In this document: positions 56,420-64,000 of the stretch, piece after piece
How positions within the stretch are numbered: position 1 is the stretch's first letter
Layout of the letters: every line of letters begins with the position of its first letter
Assembly: GCF_022846615.1 (NCBI RefSeq)
Contig: NZ_AP025637.1
Location: 1,172,501 to 1,236,500, forward strand
DNA length: 64,000 bases
Direction: 5' to 3'
Source: Roseomonas fluvialis
GTDB taxonomy: Bacteria; Pseudomonadota; Alphaproteobacteria; Acetobacterales; Acetobacteraceae
Made by a program: the position numbers and the translations under genes
Notes under the pieces: model-generated
Databases searched by the model: none
What the model was told of the DNA's origin: nothing
The model's input: only the letters and a program-made list of their open reading frames with translations

Positions 56420-56917
56420 GTGGGTCGGGCGCCTGCCTTCGCCGGAGCGGCCTGGCTGCTCCGGCGCCGCCGCGGAAGGGGCGCGCTGGCAGCCGGCCTG
56501 GCGGTGCTGTTCGCCGCGGCTGCGCCCGCCGGGGCGCAGGTCGTGGGCTTCGTGGTGCACGGCGATGCGGTTGAGCAACCACTCGCGGGGCTCGTCGGCG
56601 ATGCTGCGCGCGGTGAGGCGGTGGTGAAGAACCGGGAGAGCGCGAATTGCCTGATCTGCCACTCCATCCCCGATCCGCGCGAGCCATTCATGGGGGAGAT
56701 CGGCCCGCCACTCGCGGGCGTGGGCGCGCGCCTGATACCCGGGCAGATCCGGCTGCGCCTAGTGGACCCCACGCGGGTCAACCCGGACGCGATCATGCCC
56801 GCCTATCACCGCACCCACGACCTGCTGCGCGTCGACCCGCGCTTCGCCGGACGCCCGGTGCTGACCGCGCAGGAGATCGAGGATGTCGTTGCCTGGCTCT
56901 CAACGCTGCGGGAGTAG
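56420..56917 (+). CDS. soxX: Sulfur-oxidation cytochrome c SoxX
   Basis: The 165-residue product has an N-terminal signal or anchor (GALAAGLAVLFAAAAPAGAQ) and a single heme motif CLICH at residues 77-81. The flanking ESANCLICHSIPDPREPFMGEIGPPL and the distal RVNPDAIMPAYHRT (Met ligand) are typical of SoxX. With SoxA it forms the SoxAX c-type cytochrome that starts thiosulfate oxidation by loading sulfur onto SoxY. It begins with GTG only 3 bases after iorB, so the two units are probably co-transcribed. Confidence 0.9.
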   Translation: MGRAPAFAGAAWLLRRRRGRGALAAGLAVLFAAAAPAGAQVVGFVVHGDAVEQPLAGLVGDAARGEAVVKNRESANCLICHSIPDPREPFMGEIGPPLAGVGARLIPGQIRLRLVDPTRVNPDAIMPAYHRTHDLLRVDPRFAGRPVLTAQEIEDVVAWLSTLRE

Positions 56918-56921
56918 TGCC

Positions 56922-57350
56922 ATGACCGCCGCCACACGCCGCGCCGTGCTGCTGCTGCCCATCGCCGCGACCGCCGCGGCCGCGAGCGACATGGCGGTGG
57001 CCGAGCGCGACATCCTCGCCGGCCGCACCCCGAGTGACGCCGGGATCGCCTTCGACATGCCGCGCCTGTCGGAGAACGGCAATTCGGTCGATGTCGCGGT
57101 GCGCGTGGACAGCCCGATGACAGCGGCCGACCACGTGCGCGCCATCCATATCCTGTCGGAGAAGAACCCTGTGCCGCGCGTGGCGTCGTTCTTCCTCACG
57201 CCGCGCGCGGGCAAGGCCGAGGTCGCGACACGCATCCGCCTCGCCACCTCCCAGCAGATCGTGGTGCTGGCCGAGACCAGCGCGGGCCAGGTGCATCGCG
57301 CGATGCGCGAGGTGATCGTCGTGCTCGGCGCCTGCGTGGAGGGCGGCTGA
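56922..57350 (+). CDS. soxY: Thiosulfate-oxidation carrier protein SoxY, atypical C-terminus
   Basis: This 142-residue carrier of sulfur intermediates has an RR-containing signal (TRRAVLLLPIAATAAAA) for Tat export. Its body is the SoxY beta-sandwich (AFDMPRLSENGNSVDVAVRVD, VPRVASFFLTPRAGKAEVATRIRLA). The swinging-arm end normally reads GGCGG, but here it is GACVEGG, with the acceptor Cys138 five residues from the end. The gene lies between soxX and soxZ with gaps of 4 and 1 bases. Sulfur loading probably still occurs at Cys138, but fit to partners may differ. Confidence 0.9.
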   Translation: MTAATRRAVLLLPIAATAAAASDMAVAERDILAGRTPSDAGIAFDMPRLSENGNSVDVAVRVDSPMTAADHVRAIHILSEKNPVPRVASFFLTPRAGKAEVATRIRLATSQQIVVLAETSAGQVHRAMREVIVVLGACVEGG

Positions 57351-57351
57351 A

Positions 57352-57678
57352 ATGGCGAACCCTATCGTTGCGCGCATCACCGTGCCGGAGCGCGCCCGGC
57401 GTGGCGAGGTCATCACCATCCGCGTGCTGGTGCGCCACCCCATGGAGCGCGCCATCGATGCGGCGGGCCTCACCCCCCTGCCGCGCAAGATCCTGCACAC
57501 CATGCGCGTGACCTATGCAGGGGAGGAGGTGTTCCGCGCCGATCTCTCCCAGGGCATCACCGCCAATCCGTACATCGAGTTCACCACCGTCGCGGTCGAC
57601 AACGGTCCGATCGTCTTCGAATGGGACGAGGATGGCGGCGCGACCTATGGGCGGGAGGCCCGCCTGGTGGTGACGTGA
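57352..57678 (+). CDS. soxZ: Thiosulfate-oxidation protein SoxZ
   Basis: The product has 108 residues, is all-beta and lacks a signal peptide, as is usual because it is exported as a complex with SoxY. ARITVPERARRGEVITIRVLV, HPMERAIDAAG and FRADLSQGITANPYIEF are SoxZ landmarks. The stop overlaps the soxA GTG by 4 bases. Length is normal. Confidence 0.95.
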   Translation: MANPIVARITVPERARRGEVITIRVLVRHPMERAIDAAGLTPLPRKILHTMRVTYAGEEVFRADLSQGITANPYIEFTTVAVDNGPIVFEWDEDGGATYGREARLVVT

Positions 57679-58415
57679 TCCGCGGCGCAGCGGCGGCGGC
57701 GGCATTGTTGGCCTGCGGCATGGCGGTCGCGGCGGATGTGCGACCCTCGCGCGACTTCCTCTCGCCCGAGCTTCGCGCCCAGCAGGACGATCCCTCGCGC
57801 CATCCCGGCTGGCTCTGGGTCGAGGAGGGCGAGGCGCTGTGGCAACGCGGCACGCGGTCCTGCCAATCCTGCCACGGCGGGATCGAGTCCATGGCCGGTG
57901 TTGCCGCGCGCTATCCCGCGGTCGCGGCGGATGGTGTGCTGCTGAACCTGGAAGGGCGCATCGAACGCTGCCGCACGCAGCAGCAGGGCGAACCGGCCTT
58001 TGGGTATGAGAGTGAGACGCTGCTCTCGTTGACCGCCGCCATCGCGCAGCGCTCGCGCGGGCTGCCGGTGAGCGTGGCGACCGATGGCGCGGCGGCGTCG
58101 TTCCGCGAACGCGGGCGCGCCTTCTACGAGACGCGGCAGGGGCAGCTCAACCTCGCCTGCGGGCAATGCCACGACGACAATGCGGGGCGGCGGCTGCGCG
58201 GCGACGTGATCTCGAACGGTCTGGGCACGGGCTATCCGGCGTACCGGCTGGAGTGGAACACGCTGGGCTCGCTGCACCGGCGGCTGCGGGCGTGTTCGCT
58301 TGGCGTGCGGGCGGAACAGCTGCCATTGGGATCGCCGGACTACCTCGCGCTGGAACTGTTCCTTGCGTCGCGCGCGCAGGGGATGCCGATCGAGGCCCCC
58401 GGCCTGCGGCGCTGA
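57675..58415 (+). CDS. soxA: Sulfur-oxidation diheme cytochrome c SoxA
   Basis: The predicted 246-residue protein has a Sec signal (AAAAALLACGMAVAAD) and two CxxCH motifs: CQSCH at residues 63-67 and CGQCH at 162-166. The modified heme-ligand Cys207 is in LRACSLGVRAEQLPLGSPDY, the SoxA active-site region. It joins SoxX to couple thiosulfate to SoxY. It starts at a GTG that overlaps soxZ. The next gene is on the other strand, so soxB, which usually follows, is not adjacent. Confidence 0.93.
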   Translation: MIRGAAAAAALLACGMAVAADVRPSRDFLSPELRAQQDDPSRHPGWLWVEEGEALWQRGTRSCQSCHGGIESMAGVAARYPAVAADGVLLNLEGRIERCRTQQQGEPAFGYESETLLSLTAAIAQRSRGLPVSVATDGAAASFRERGRAFYETRQGQLNLACGQCHDDNAGRRLRGDVISNGLGTGYPAYRLEWNTLGSLHRRLRACSLGVRAEQLPLGSPDYLALELFLASRAQGMPIEAPGLRR

Positions 58416-58416
58416 C

Positions 58417-58773
58417 TCACGGCACCGGCGTCACCGCGAAGCGCGCCTTGCCCTCGGCCTCCAGCGCGGCGCGGTGTTCGGTGACCTGCCGCTGCACCGC
58501 GTCGCGGTCCGACCGGGAATAGCGATACCGGCGGCAGCCCTGGTTCCATTCCGTGACCGCGGCGTTGAAAGCCTGCACCTGGCCCTGCTTGGCGCCGCGC
58601 ATGTCGGGACGCGCCGCTTCGATCCGGATGTCGTTGAACATGCACCAGCGCAGTTCGGCGCGCGACAGCGACCGGTCGCCGCCATGCTCGGGCGGCTTGG
58701 TCTCGGTCAGGTCGTCGCCGCAGGCGCCGAGGATGAGCGCCAGCAGCAGCATCGGCGCGGCAGACAATCGCAT
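58417..58773 (-). CDS. Small lipoprotein of unknown function
   Basis: This 118-residue product has a lipoprotein signal with lipobox LILGAC (MRLSAAPMLLLALILGACGDD). The mature part is charged and helical. One motif resembles the conserved LRWCMFNDIRIEAARP and NAAVTEWNQGCRRYRY region of Acetobacteraceae hypothetical proteins, with two Cys that may pair. An AGGAGG ribosome site precedes the ATG. It converges on soxA with a single base between stops. Function unknown. Confidence 0.78.
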   Translation of the reverse strand: MRLSAAPMLLLALILGACGDDLTETKPPEHGGDRSLSRAELRWCMFNDIRIEAARPDMRGAKQGQVQAFNAAVTEWNQGCRRYRYSRSDRDAVQRQVTEHRAALEAEGKARFAVTPVP

Positions 58774-59025
58774 GGCCCGGACCTCCTGCGCGGCAAGAGC
58801 AGATCCCGATCCGATGGGATCATCTGATGGGATGAAGATGCTCGCAAGAACACGGGGCTCGAGGCGTTGCGGCGAGCCGAGGCGAGCGGAAACGGCTCCA
58901 GCGTGGCGCTAGAGATACGGCGCGTCAGTGATGTGTTTCACAGGGCAGGGGGCGTGGCGGGGCCGGGCGGCCTTGCGCTCATCCCCGGCGCCCTTAGGGT
59001 GCGCGCCGCAACGAGGAGGCGCCCC

Positions 59026-60099
59026 ATGGCCCAGCGCAAGCACCGCATCGCCGTCATTCCGGGCGATGGCATCGGCAAGGAGACCACGCCCGAGGGGCTG
59101 CGCGTACTGGATGCCGCGGCACGGCGCTTCGGCTTCGAACTCGACCTGAAGCACTACGACTGGTCCTGCGAAACCTACGCCGCGACCGGCAAGATGATGC
59201 CCGATGACGGCCTGGACCAGTTGCGCGACAGCGACAGCGTCTTCCTGGGTGCGGTCGGCTGGCCGGGCGTGCCGGACCATGTCTCGCTGTGGGGCCTGCT
59301 GATCCCGATCCGCCGGGGCTTCGACCAGTATGTGAACCTGCGTCCCTGCAAGCTGCTGCCGGGGTCGGTGTCGCCGCTGGCCAATCGCGGCCCGGCGGAT
59401 ATCGACTTCTACGTGGTGCGCGAGAATACCGAGGGCGAGTATTCCTCCGTCGGTGGCAGGATGTTCCCCGGCACCGACCGCGAATTCGTCTCCCAGCAAT
59501 CCATCCTGACGCGCATCGGCTGTGACCGGGTAATGAAATACGCCTTCGACCTGGCCATGACGCGCAAGCGGCGGAAGGTGACCTCCGCGACCAAGTCGAA
59601 CGGCATCACCTTCACCATGCCTTATTGGGACGAGCGCTTCGCCGAGATGGCGAAGCACTACCCGCAGGTGACAACAGACCAGTTTCACATCGACATCCTG
59701 TGCGCGCATTTCGTGCAGCACCCGGACTGGTTCGACGTGGTGGTGGGGTCGAACCTGTTCGGGGATATCCTGTCGGACCTGGGGCCGGCCGTGGCGGGCA
59801 GCATCGGCATCGCCGCGTCCGCCAACATCAACCCGGAGAAGACCGCGCCATCCATGTTCGAGCCTGTCCATGGTTCGGCGCCGGACATCGCCGGCAAGTG
59901 GATCGCGAACCCGATCGGCCAGATCTGGTCGGGGGCGATGATGCTGGAACACCTGGGCGAGAAGGATGCCGCCGACTGCATCGTCCAGACCATCGAGAAA
60001 CTGCTGGCCGAAGGCGGCCCGCGCACGCGCGACATGGGTGGGCAGGCCGGCACGGTGGATGTGGGGAAGGCCATTGCCGAGGCGGTGGCGCGCGCCTGA
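59026..60099 (+). CDS. Tartrate/D-malate dehydrogenase (decarboxylating)
   Basis: The 357-residue product belongs to the isocitrate/isopropylmalate dehydrogenase superfamily, TTuC/DmlA branch. HRIAVIPGDGIGKE opens the protein, and the substrate loop has VVRENTEGEYSSVGG. Metal-site Asps are in DVVVGSNLFGDILSDLG, and APSMFEPVHGSAPDIAGK binds NAD. AGGAGG lies 6 bases before the ATG at 59026. It would oxidise tartrate or D-malate. No isocitrate or leu-operon context is present, which favours tartrate/D-malate over leucine synthesis. Confidence 0.9.
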   Translation: MAQRKHRIAVIPGDGIGKETTPEGLRVLDAAARRFGFELDLKHYDWSCETYAATGKMMPDDGLDQLRDSDSVFLGAVGWPGVPDHVSLWGLLIPIRRGFDQYVNLRPCKLLPGSVSPLANRGPADIDFYVVRENTEGEYSSVGGRMFPGTDREFVSQQSILTRIGCDRVMKYAFDLAMTRKRRKVTSATKSNGITFTMPYWDERFAEMAKHYPQVTTDQFHIDILCAHFVQHPDWFDVVVGSNLFGDILSDLGPAVAGSIGIAASANINPEKTAPSMFEPVHGSAPDIAGKWIANPIGQIWSGAMMLEHLGEKDAADCIVQTIEKLLAEGGPRTRDMGGQAGTVDVGKAIAEAVARA

Positions 60100-60111
60100 C
60101 GCCCCTGTCAC

Positions 60112-60140
60112 TTGAACCCCTGGGTGCGTCTCGCTATCGT
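60112..60140 (+). promoter_or_regulatory. Sigma-70 type promoter upstream of the 79-residue protein gene
   Basis: TTGAAC (60112-60117) and TATCGT (60135-60140) are exactly 17 bases apart. The predicted transcription start, near 60147, lies at the left edge of a strong inverted repeat, so the pair forms a regulated promoter. Confidence 0.7.
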
Positions 60141-60148
60141 AGCCGGAC

Positions 60149-60167
60149 GTTGCGAGTGATTCGCAAC
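60149..60167. promoter_or_regulatory. Fur/Irr-like operator overlapping the start site
   Basis: GTTGCGA-GTGAT-TCGCAAC has perfect 7-base arms around a 5-base centre. It fits the general TGCGAAT-N-ATTCGCA shape of Fur-family boxes in alphaproteobacteria. Its place just after the -10 element suits a repressor. The regulator is not encoded nearby, so the metal or heme specificity is unknown. Confidence 0.55.
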
Positions 60168-60189
60168 TAACGCCTCGGAGGGTTCCACC

Positions 60190-60429
60190 ATGGGCCGCGA
60201 CTTCAGCCATATCGCCCGCCGGTGCGAGCGGTCGGTGGTGACGGCCTATCGGGAACTGCGCGAGCAGGGTGCGGGCGACTTCAGCGCCTTCGGTGCCTGC
60301 GCTGCGTTGTACCGCATCCACCACCCGGAAGCCTCGATCAGCGAGGCGCGGCGCCTGGTGGCGGAATGGATCGACCACCACATCGTCCGCGCCGAGGCCG
60401 GCCCGACCCCTGGCTGCGAGTGCGACTGA
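60190..60429 (+). CDS. Small conserved-looking protein of unknown function
   Basis: This 79-residue protein has no signal peptide. HIARRCERSVVTAYRELREQG and EARRLVAEWIDHH suggest two helices; the C-terminus has CECD with paired cysteines, and His/Cys content is high for the length. GGAGGG at 60177-60182 precedes the ATG. The gene has its own promoter and a Fur-like operator, which is strong evidence that it is real and stress- or metal-regulated. I do not recognise the family. Confidence 0.75.
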   Translation: MGRDFSHIARRCERSVVTAYRELREQGAGDFSAFGACAALYRIHHPEASISEARRLVAEWIDHHIVRAEAGPTPGCECD

Positions 60430-60565
60430 CGGCCCCGGCGGCGCCGCTGAGGTTGGGCGCGATCTTCCACTGCACCGAGTTGGATCGCCGTGGCGGTCTG
60501 AGCCGCGGTGGTGGTCGCGCTGGTGGTAGCCGCTGTCCTGCCCGGCGGCTTGGCGCGCGGCGGGG

Positions 60566-61273
60566 CTAGCCGGCCGGCTTCGCCCAGGCAATCGACGCAC
60601 GCGCCAGCGCGTCGATGGTATCCGCGACAGGAAACGGCAGCGTCGGCCCGGCCGAGATGCCGAGCGGGATCTCGGTACAGCCCAGCACCACCGCCCGCGC
60701 GCCGCGGCTGACCAGCGCCATGGCAGCCTCAGCCAGCGGGGCATAGGCCTCGGTGACGCGGTTCGCCTTCACCGCATCGATCGCGGGCATGATGACACGG
60801 TCCATCGCCTCGGCCGGCGGGACGATCACGTCGTAGCCGCGCCCCTCGAGCCGTTCCTGGTACAGGCGCATCGCCAGCGTGCCCTTGGTTGCCATCAGGC
60901 CGATCGGGCCGGCGGTCACGCCCAGGCGCAGCAGGTCATCCGCTGCGGCCTCGACGATGTGCAGGATGGGCAGGCGCGTCGCCGCCTGCATGCCGTCGAA
61001 CCAGCCATGGGCGGTGTTGCAGGGGATGGCGATGGCGCCGCAGCCGGCGGCTTCCAGCCCCCGGATGCCGCGCAGCAGGGCGGGCAGGGGGTCCTCGCCG
61101 CCCGACAGCCGCGCGGCGGTGCGGTCGGGCACGCGCGGGTCGGACCAGAGCACGGTCGGGATGTGGTCCTGGTCGCGCTCGCCCGGCGTCAGCAATGTCA
61201 GGCGCTGCATGAAGGTGGCGCCCGCCAGCGGCCCCATGCCGCCCAGTACGCCCAGCATCCTTGCTTCGGTCAT
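60566..61273 (-). CDS. Aspartate/glutamate racemase family protein
   Basis: This 235-residue racemase-fold enzyme has both catalytic cysteines: IAIPCNTAHGWFDGM and AVVLGCTEIPLGI. LGVLGGMGPLAGATFM is the conserved start. It would interconvert L- and D-aspartate or a related amino acid. The stop of the upstream TauE-type gene overlaps the start by 4 bases. Larger in-frame readings upstream are shadows. Substrate is unknown. Confidence 0.9.
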   Translation of the reverse strand: MTEARMLGVLGGMGPLAGATFMQRLTLLTPGERDQDHIPTVLWSDPRVPDRTAARLSGGEDPLPALLRGIRGLEAAGCGAIAIPCNTAHGWFDGMQAATRLPILHIVEAAADDLLRLGVTAGPIGLMATKGTLAMRLYQERLEGRGYDVIVPPAEAMDRVIMPAIDAVKANRVTEAYAPLAEAAMALVSRGARAVVLGCTEIPLGISAGPTLPFPVADTIDALARASIAWAKPAG

Positions 61274-62034
61274 CCTGCGAACACCCCGTCCCAGGTCAGC
61301 TTCACGCCGGTCACCAGCAGCAGCACATACAATACGCGGTAGAACAGCGCGTCCGAGACGTGCCGCTGCATCCAGATTCCCAGATACACGCCCGCCGGCG
61401 CCAGGGGGAGCAGCACCAGGCTGGTCAGCAGGTTGCCCGCCGAAAGATTGCCCAGGAAGAAGTACGGCACCAGCTTCACGTAGTTGACGATGCCGAAGAA
61501 CACCACGGTGGTGGCCGCCATCACCTGGCGGTCGAGGCGGCGCGGATACAGGTAGATCGCGAGCGGCGGCGACCCGGCATGGGCGATGGTGCTGGTGAAG
61601 CCCGATGCGGCCGCGCAGATCGCGCCCTTGGCCGGGTTGTGCGGCGCGGGCGGCGGCGCCTGGCGGTGCCGCGCCAGCCACAGCGTGCGCGCCAGGAACG
61701 CGAGCGTTGTCAGCCCCACCATCGCCTTGATGGCGCGGTCGGACATCAGCGTGAAGGTCAGCGCCCCCACCAGGATGCCCAGCAGCGCACCCGGGATCAG
61801 CACGCGCATCTCCCGCTTGTCCCACTTGCCCCACCATGCGCGCAGGCCCGAGACATCCATCGCGCACAGCACCGGCAACGCGATGCCGGCGGCGACGGGG
61901 GCAGGGACGCTGAGCGCCATCAGCGGCACCAGCAGGTTGCCCGCGCCCGAGGCGAAGCCCCCCTTGCTGATTCCGGTGACCAGCACGGCCGGGATCGCGA
62001 GGGCGTAGAACCAGGGGTCGGTGATGAAGGCCAA
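61270..62034 (-). CDS. TauE/SafE (TSUP) family membrane exporter
   Basis: The 254-residue protein has about eight membrane helices. The two family repeats are visible as ISKGGFASGAGNLLVPLMAL and AAASGFTSTIAHAGSPPLAI. The family exports sulfite, sulfoacetate or other organosulfur anions. It is transcribed with the racemase gene downstream and is divergent from a second TauE-type gene 70 bases away. Specificity is unknown. Confidence 0.88.
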   Translation of the reverse strand: MAFITDPWFYALAIPAVLVTGISKGGFASGAGNLLVPLMALSVPAPVAAGIALPVLCAMDVSGLRAWWGKWDKREMRVLIPGALLGILVGALTFTLMSDRAIKAMVGLTTLAFLARTLWLARHRQAPPPAPHNPAKGAICAAASGFTSTIAHAGSPPLAIYLYPRRLDRQVMAATTVVFFGIVNYVKLVPYFFLGNLSAGNLLTSLVLLPLAPAGVYLGIWMQRHVSDALFYRVLYVLLLVTGVKLTWDGVFAG

Positions 62035-62104
62035 GGCGGGGTGACGCTCGATGGGTCAGCGTGTATGCCACATCGCCTTTCCATCGCCCATCCCGGACAT
62101 CGCC

Positions 62105-62935
62105 ATGGACCACCTGACCGACCCGTTCTGGCTGCTTGCTCTGGCCGCCGCGATGGCGGTGACGGGGCTGGTCTCGGGCACGCTTGCGGGGCTGCTGGGC
62201 GTGGGCGGCGGCATCGTGATCGTGCCGCTGCTGTTCAACGTGTTCCCGTTGTTCGGCATCCCGGAGAGCATCCAGATGAAGGTCGCGGTGGCGACCTCGC
62301 TCGCCACGATCATCCCGACCTCCATCCAGTCGGCGCGCAAGCACTACGCGACGGGCACGATGGATGTGGCGCTGCTGAAGTCGATCTGGCCGGCCATGCT
62401 GGCGGGCGTGGCCTTCGGCACCTTCATCGGCGTGTACGTGAAGGGCGAGGGGCTGACCGCGGTCTTCGCGATGGTCTCGCTGCTGGTGGCGCTGAACATG
62501 GGCTTCACCGGCGTGGACTTCAAAATCACCGACAGCGTGCCCTCGGGCCCGCCGCGCGCGGCACTCGGCATGGGCATCGGGTCGGTGAGCGCCATGATGG
62601 GCATCGGCGGCGGAACGCTCGGCGTGCCGCTGCTGTCGATGTTCGGCTACCCGATCCGCCAGGCGGTTGCGACGGCCTCGGCCTTCGGATTGATCATCTC
62701 GGTCCCGGCGACCATCGGCTTCGTGCTGGGCGGATGGAACGATGCGCGGTTGCCGCCGTTCTCGCTGGGCTATGTCAGCCTGATCGGGTTCGCGCTGATC
62801 GCGCCGAGCTCGATCCTGGCGACGCCCTGGGGCGTGAAGCTCGCGCACACCATCCCGCCGCTGTGGCTGAAGCGCGCCTTCGCGGTGTTCCTGGCGGCGA
62901 CGAGCCTCAGGATGTTCTGGTCGCTGTTCACCTGA
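62105..62935 (+). CDS. TauE/SafE (TSUP) family membrane exporter, second copy
   Basis: This 276-residue membrane protein has about eight helices. The repeats GTLAGLLGVGGGIVIVPLLF and IGSVSAMMGIGGGTLGVPLL carry the GxGGG motifs of the family, which are more canonical than in its divergent neighbour. The ATG at 62105 gives the natural start before TM1. Sulfite or another small anion is the likely cargo, given the desulfinase-like and Sox genes upstream. Confidence 0.9.
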   Translation: MDHLTDPFWLLALAAAMAVTGLVSGTLAGLLGVGGGIVIVPLLFNVFPLFGIPESIQMKVAVATSLATIIPTSIQSARKHYATGTMDVALLKSIWPAMLAGVAFGTFIGVYVKGEGLTAVFAMVSLLVALNMGFTGVDFKITDSVPSGPPRAALGMGIGSVSAMMGIGGGTLGVPLLSMFGYPIRQAVATASAFGLIISVPATIGFVLGGWNDARLPPFSLGYVSLIGFALIAPSSILATPWGVKLAHTIPPLWLKRAFAVFLAATSLRMFWSLFT

Positions 62936-63067
62936 GACGATCGGCGCGAGGCCACGCCTCGGGCCGGGAGCGCACGGCGCGACCGCGCGCGCCCGCCCGC
63001 CGGCGACGATGCACCCTGCCCGCGCGAAGCCAAGGCCCGCGGATGCAGGCCGCCCGGCGTCTGAGGG

Positions 63068-64000
63068 TCAAGCAATTTTCTTGTGATCCTTGAACATCTC
63101 GCGCAGCCTCGTCTTCAGGATCTTCCCCGTCGCGGTGTGCGGGATCTCGTCCACCACCACCAGGTCATCGGGCAGCCACCACTTCGCGACCTTGTCGGCG
63201 AGGAAGTCGCGCATCTGGTCCAGTGACGGTGAGAGAACGCCCGGCTTCATCACCAGGATCAGCAGCGGTCGTTCGTCCCATTTCGGGTCGGCCATCGCGA
63301 CGACCGCGGCCTCCGCCACGCCGGGATAGGCCACCGCGGCATTCTCCAGCGCGATCGAGGAAATCCACTCGCCGCCCGACTTGATCACGTCCTTGGATCG
63401 GTCGGTGATCTCCATGTAGCCGTGCTCGTCCATGGTCGCGACGTCGCCTGTGTCGAAGAAGCCTTCGGCGTCCAGGATCTCCTCCTCCTCGCGGCGGAAA
63501 TAGCGCCGCGAGATCGCCGGCCCCTTCACCTTGAGCCGGCCGAAGGCCTGGCCATCCCAGGGAACAGGCGCGCCGGCATCGTCGGTGATCTTCATCTCGA
63601 CCGTATAGGGCGGCGTACCCTGCTTGGCCTGCAGGCGGAGCATTTCCTCACCCGTCAGATGCGCCACCTCCGGCTTCACGGCGAACAGCGTGCCGACCGG
63701 CGACATCTCGGTCATGCCCCAGGCATGGATGACGCGCACGCCGTACTTCTCCTGGTAAGCCTTGGTGATGGCGGGTGGGCACGCGGACCCGCCGATCGCC
63801 ACGCGCTGCATGGAATCGACGCGCGAACCGGTCGATTCCAGGTGCTGCAGAAGCATCATCCAGACCGTCGGCACGGCGGCGGAGAAGTTCACGCGCTCGC
63901 GCTCGATCAGTTCGTGCACCGATGCACCATCCAGCTTCGCGCCGGGCATGATCAGCGCCGCGCCCACCATCGGCGCGCACAGCGCCAGCGACCAGCCATT
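63068..64000 (-). CDS. Long-chain/medium-chain fatty acyl-CoA ligase, C-terminal part (runs off the window)
   Basis: The open frame continues to the right edge, so the N-terminus is missing. About 310 residues are visible, starting with NGWSLALCAPMVGAAL. ANL-superfamily motifs present are the AWGMTEMSP loop, GFFDTGDVATMDEHGYMEI, ITDRSKDVIKSGGEWISS and the catalytic lysine in PHTATGKILKT near the end. The enzyme activates a fatty acid to acyl-CoA with ATP. Gene end is followed by 132 bases before the upstream TauE gene. The acyl chain length cannot be judged. Confidence 0.93.
   Translation of the reverse strand, partial: NGWSLALCAPMVGAALIMPGAKLDGASVHELIERERVNFSAAVPTVWMMLLQHLESTGSRVDSMQRVAIGGSACPPAITKAYQEKYGVRVIHAWGMTEMSPVGTLFAVKPEVAHLTGEEMLRLQAKQGTPPYTVEMKITDDAGAPVPWDGQAFGRLKVKGPAISRRYFRREEEEILDAEGFFDTGDVATMDEHGYMEITDRSKDVIKSGGEWISSIALENAAVAYPGVAEAAVVAMADPKWDERPLLILVMKPGVLSPSLDQMRDFLADKVAKWWLPDDLVVVDEIPHTATGKILKTRLREMFKDHKKIA

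Noticed and set aside
58774-59025. GATGGGATCATCTGATGGGAT short repeats before the tartrate dehydrogenase gene
   Set aside because: Too short and AT-balanced to separate from chance; no promoter match beside them.
60566-62848. 760-residue ORF extending the racemase
   Set aside because: The added residues are Arg/His-rich shadow translation of the two TauE-type genes; the family start is at 61273.

Overview
The window looks like the chromosome of a high-GC alphaproteobacterium, most likely of the Acetobacteraceae/Roseomonas type. I infer this from several things. The base and codon use is GC-rich throughout. The rRNA operon ends 23S-5S-tRNA-fMet. Solute uptake is rich in ABC and Bug-type systems. 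Heterotrophic catabolic operons sit beside Sox genes. No database search was possible, so the genus is a guess.

Layout: 1-3485 is the tail of an rRNA operon (spacer with boxA, 23S, 5S, tRNA-fMet, terminator). 3682-9548 is a minus-strand 2-aminoethylphosphonate uptake and breakdown operon: FAD oxidoreductase, phnX, phnS, phnT and a fused permease. 9738-12070 has an acetamidase/formamidase with its promoter, then a DUF2786 protein paired with a small HExxH metallopeptidase. 12142-16390 has a cytoplasmic biotin-sulfoxide-reductase-type molybdoenzyme and a membrane receptor with a degenerate signalling tip. 16508-29724 is an amide/hydantoin/peptide catabolic region: a ThDP enzyme, hyuB-hyuA, an amidase with a CMD-family protein, and a complete five-gene dipeptide-type ABC transporter. 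A ~210-bp nested inverted repeat separates it from gltA.

31400-41248 is rich in phosphate and DNA-repair functions: a nuclease-fold protein with lost catalytic residues, a CHAD protein with SixA, a light-type operon (atypical SDR, DUF6134-like protein, FeS-BCP photolyase), creatininase, PPK2, a PPP-family phosphatase and a class I photolyase. 41358-50472 holds a Bug receptor, a beta-CASP exonuclease, an SDR, an FNR regulator with an upstream FNR box, OxyR, a TerB/DUF533 protein, an acyl-CoA-dehydrogenase homologue without its catalytic Glu (possible desulfinase), a periodic repeat patch, a THUMP RNA methyltransferase and rpmJ.

50549-58773 is a redox block: glcD-glcE without glcF, then an iorA/iorB-type molybdenum hydroxylase running directly into soxX-soxY-soxZ-soxA, with no soxB or soxCD in view. 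59026-64000 has a tartrate/D-malate dehydrogenase, a small gene behind a clear promoter with a Fur-like operator, an Asp/Glu racemase, two divergent TauE/SafE exporters, and an acyl-CoA ligase cut by the window edge.

Two themes recur. One is sulfur: the desulfinase-like protein, Sox proteins, two sulfite-type exporters and a sulfoxide reductase. The other is phosphonate/polyphosphate: the Phn operon, CHAD-SixA and PPK2. No CRISPR array, prophage or intact insertion sequence was seen.
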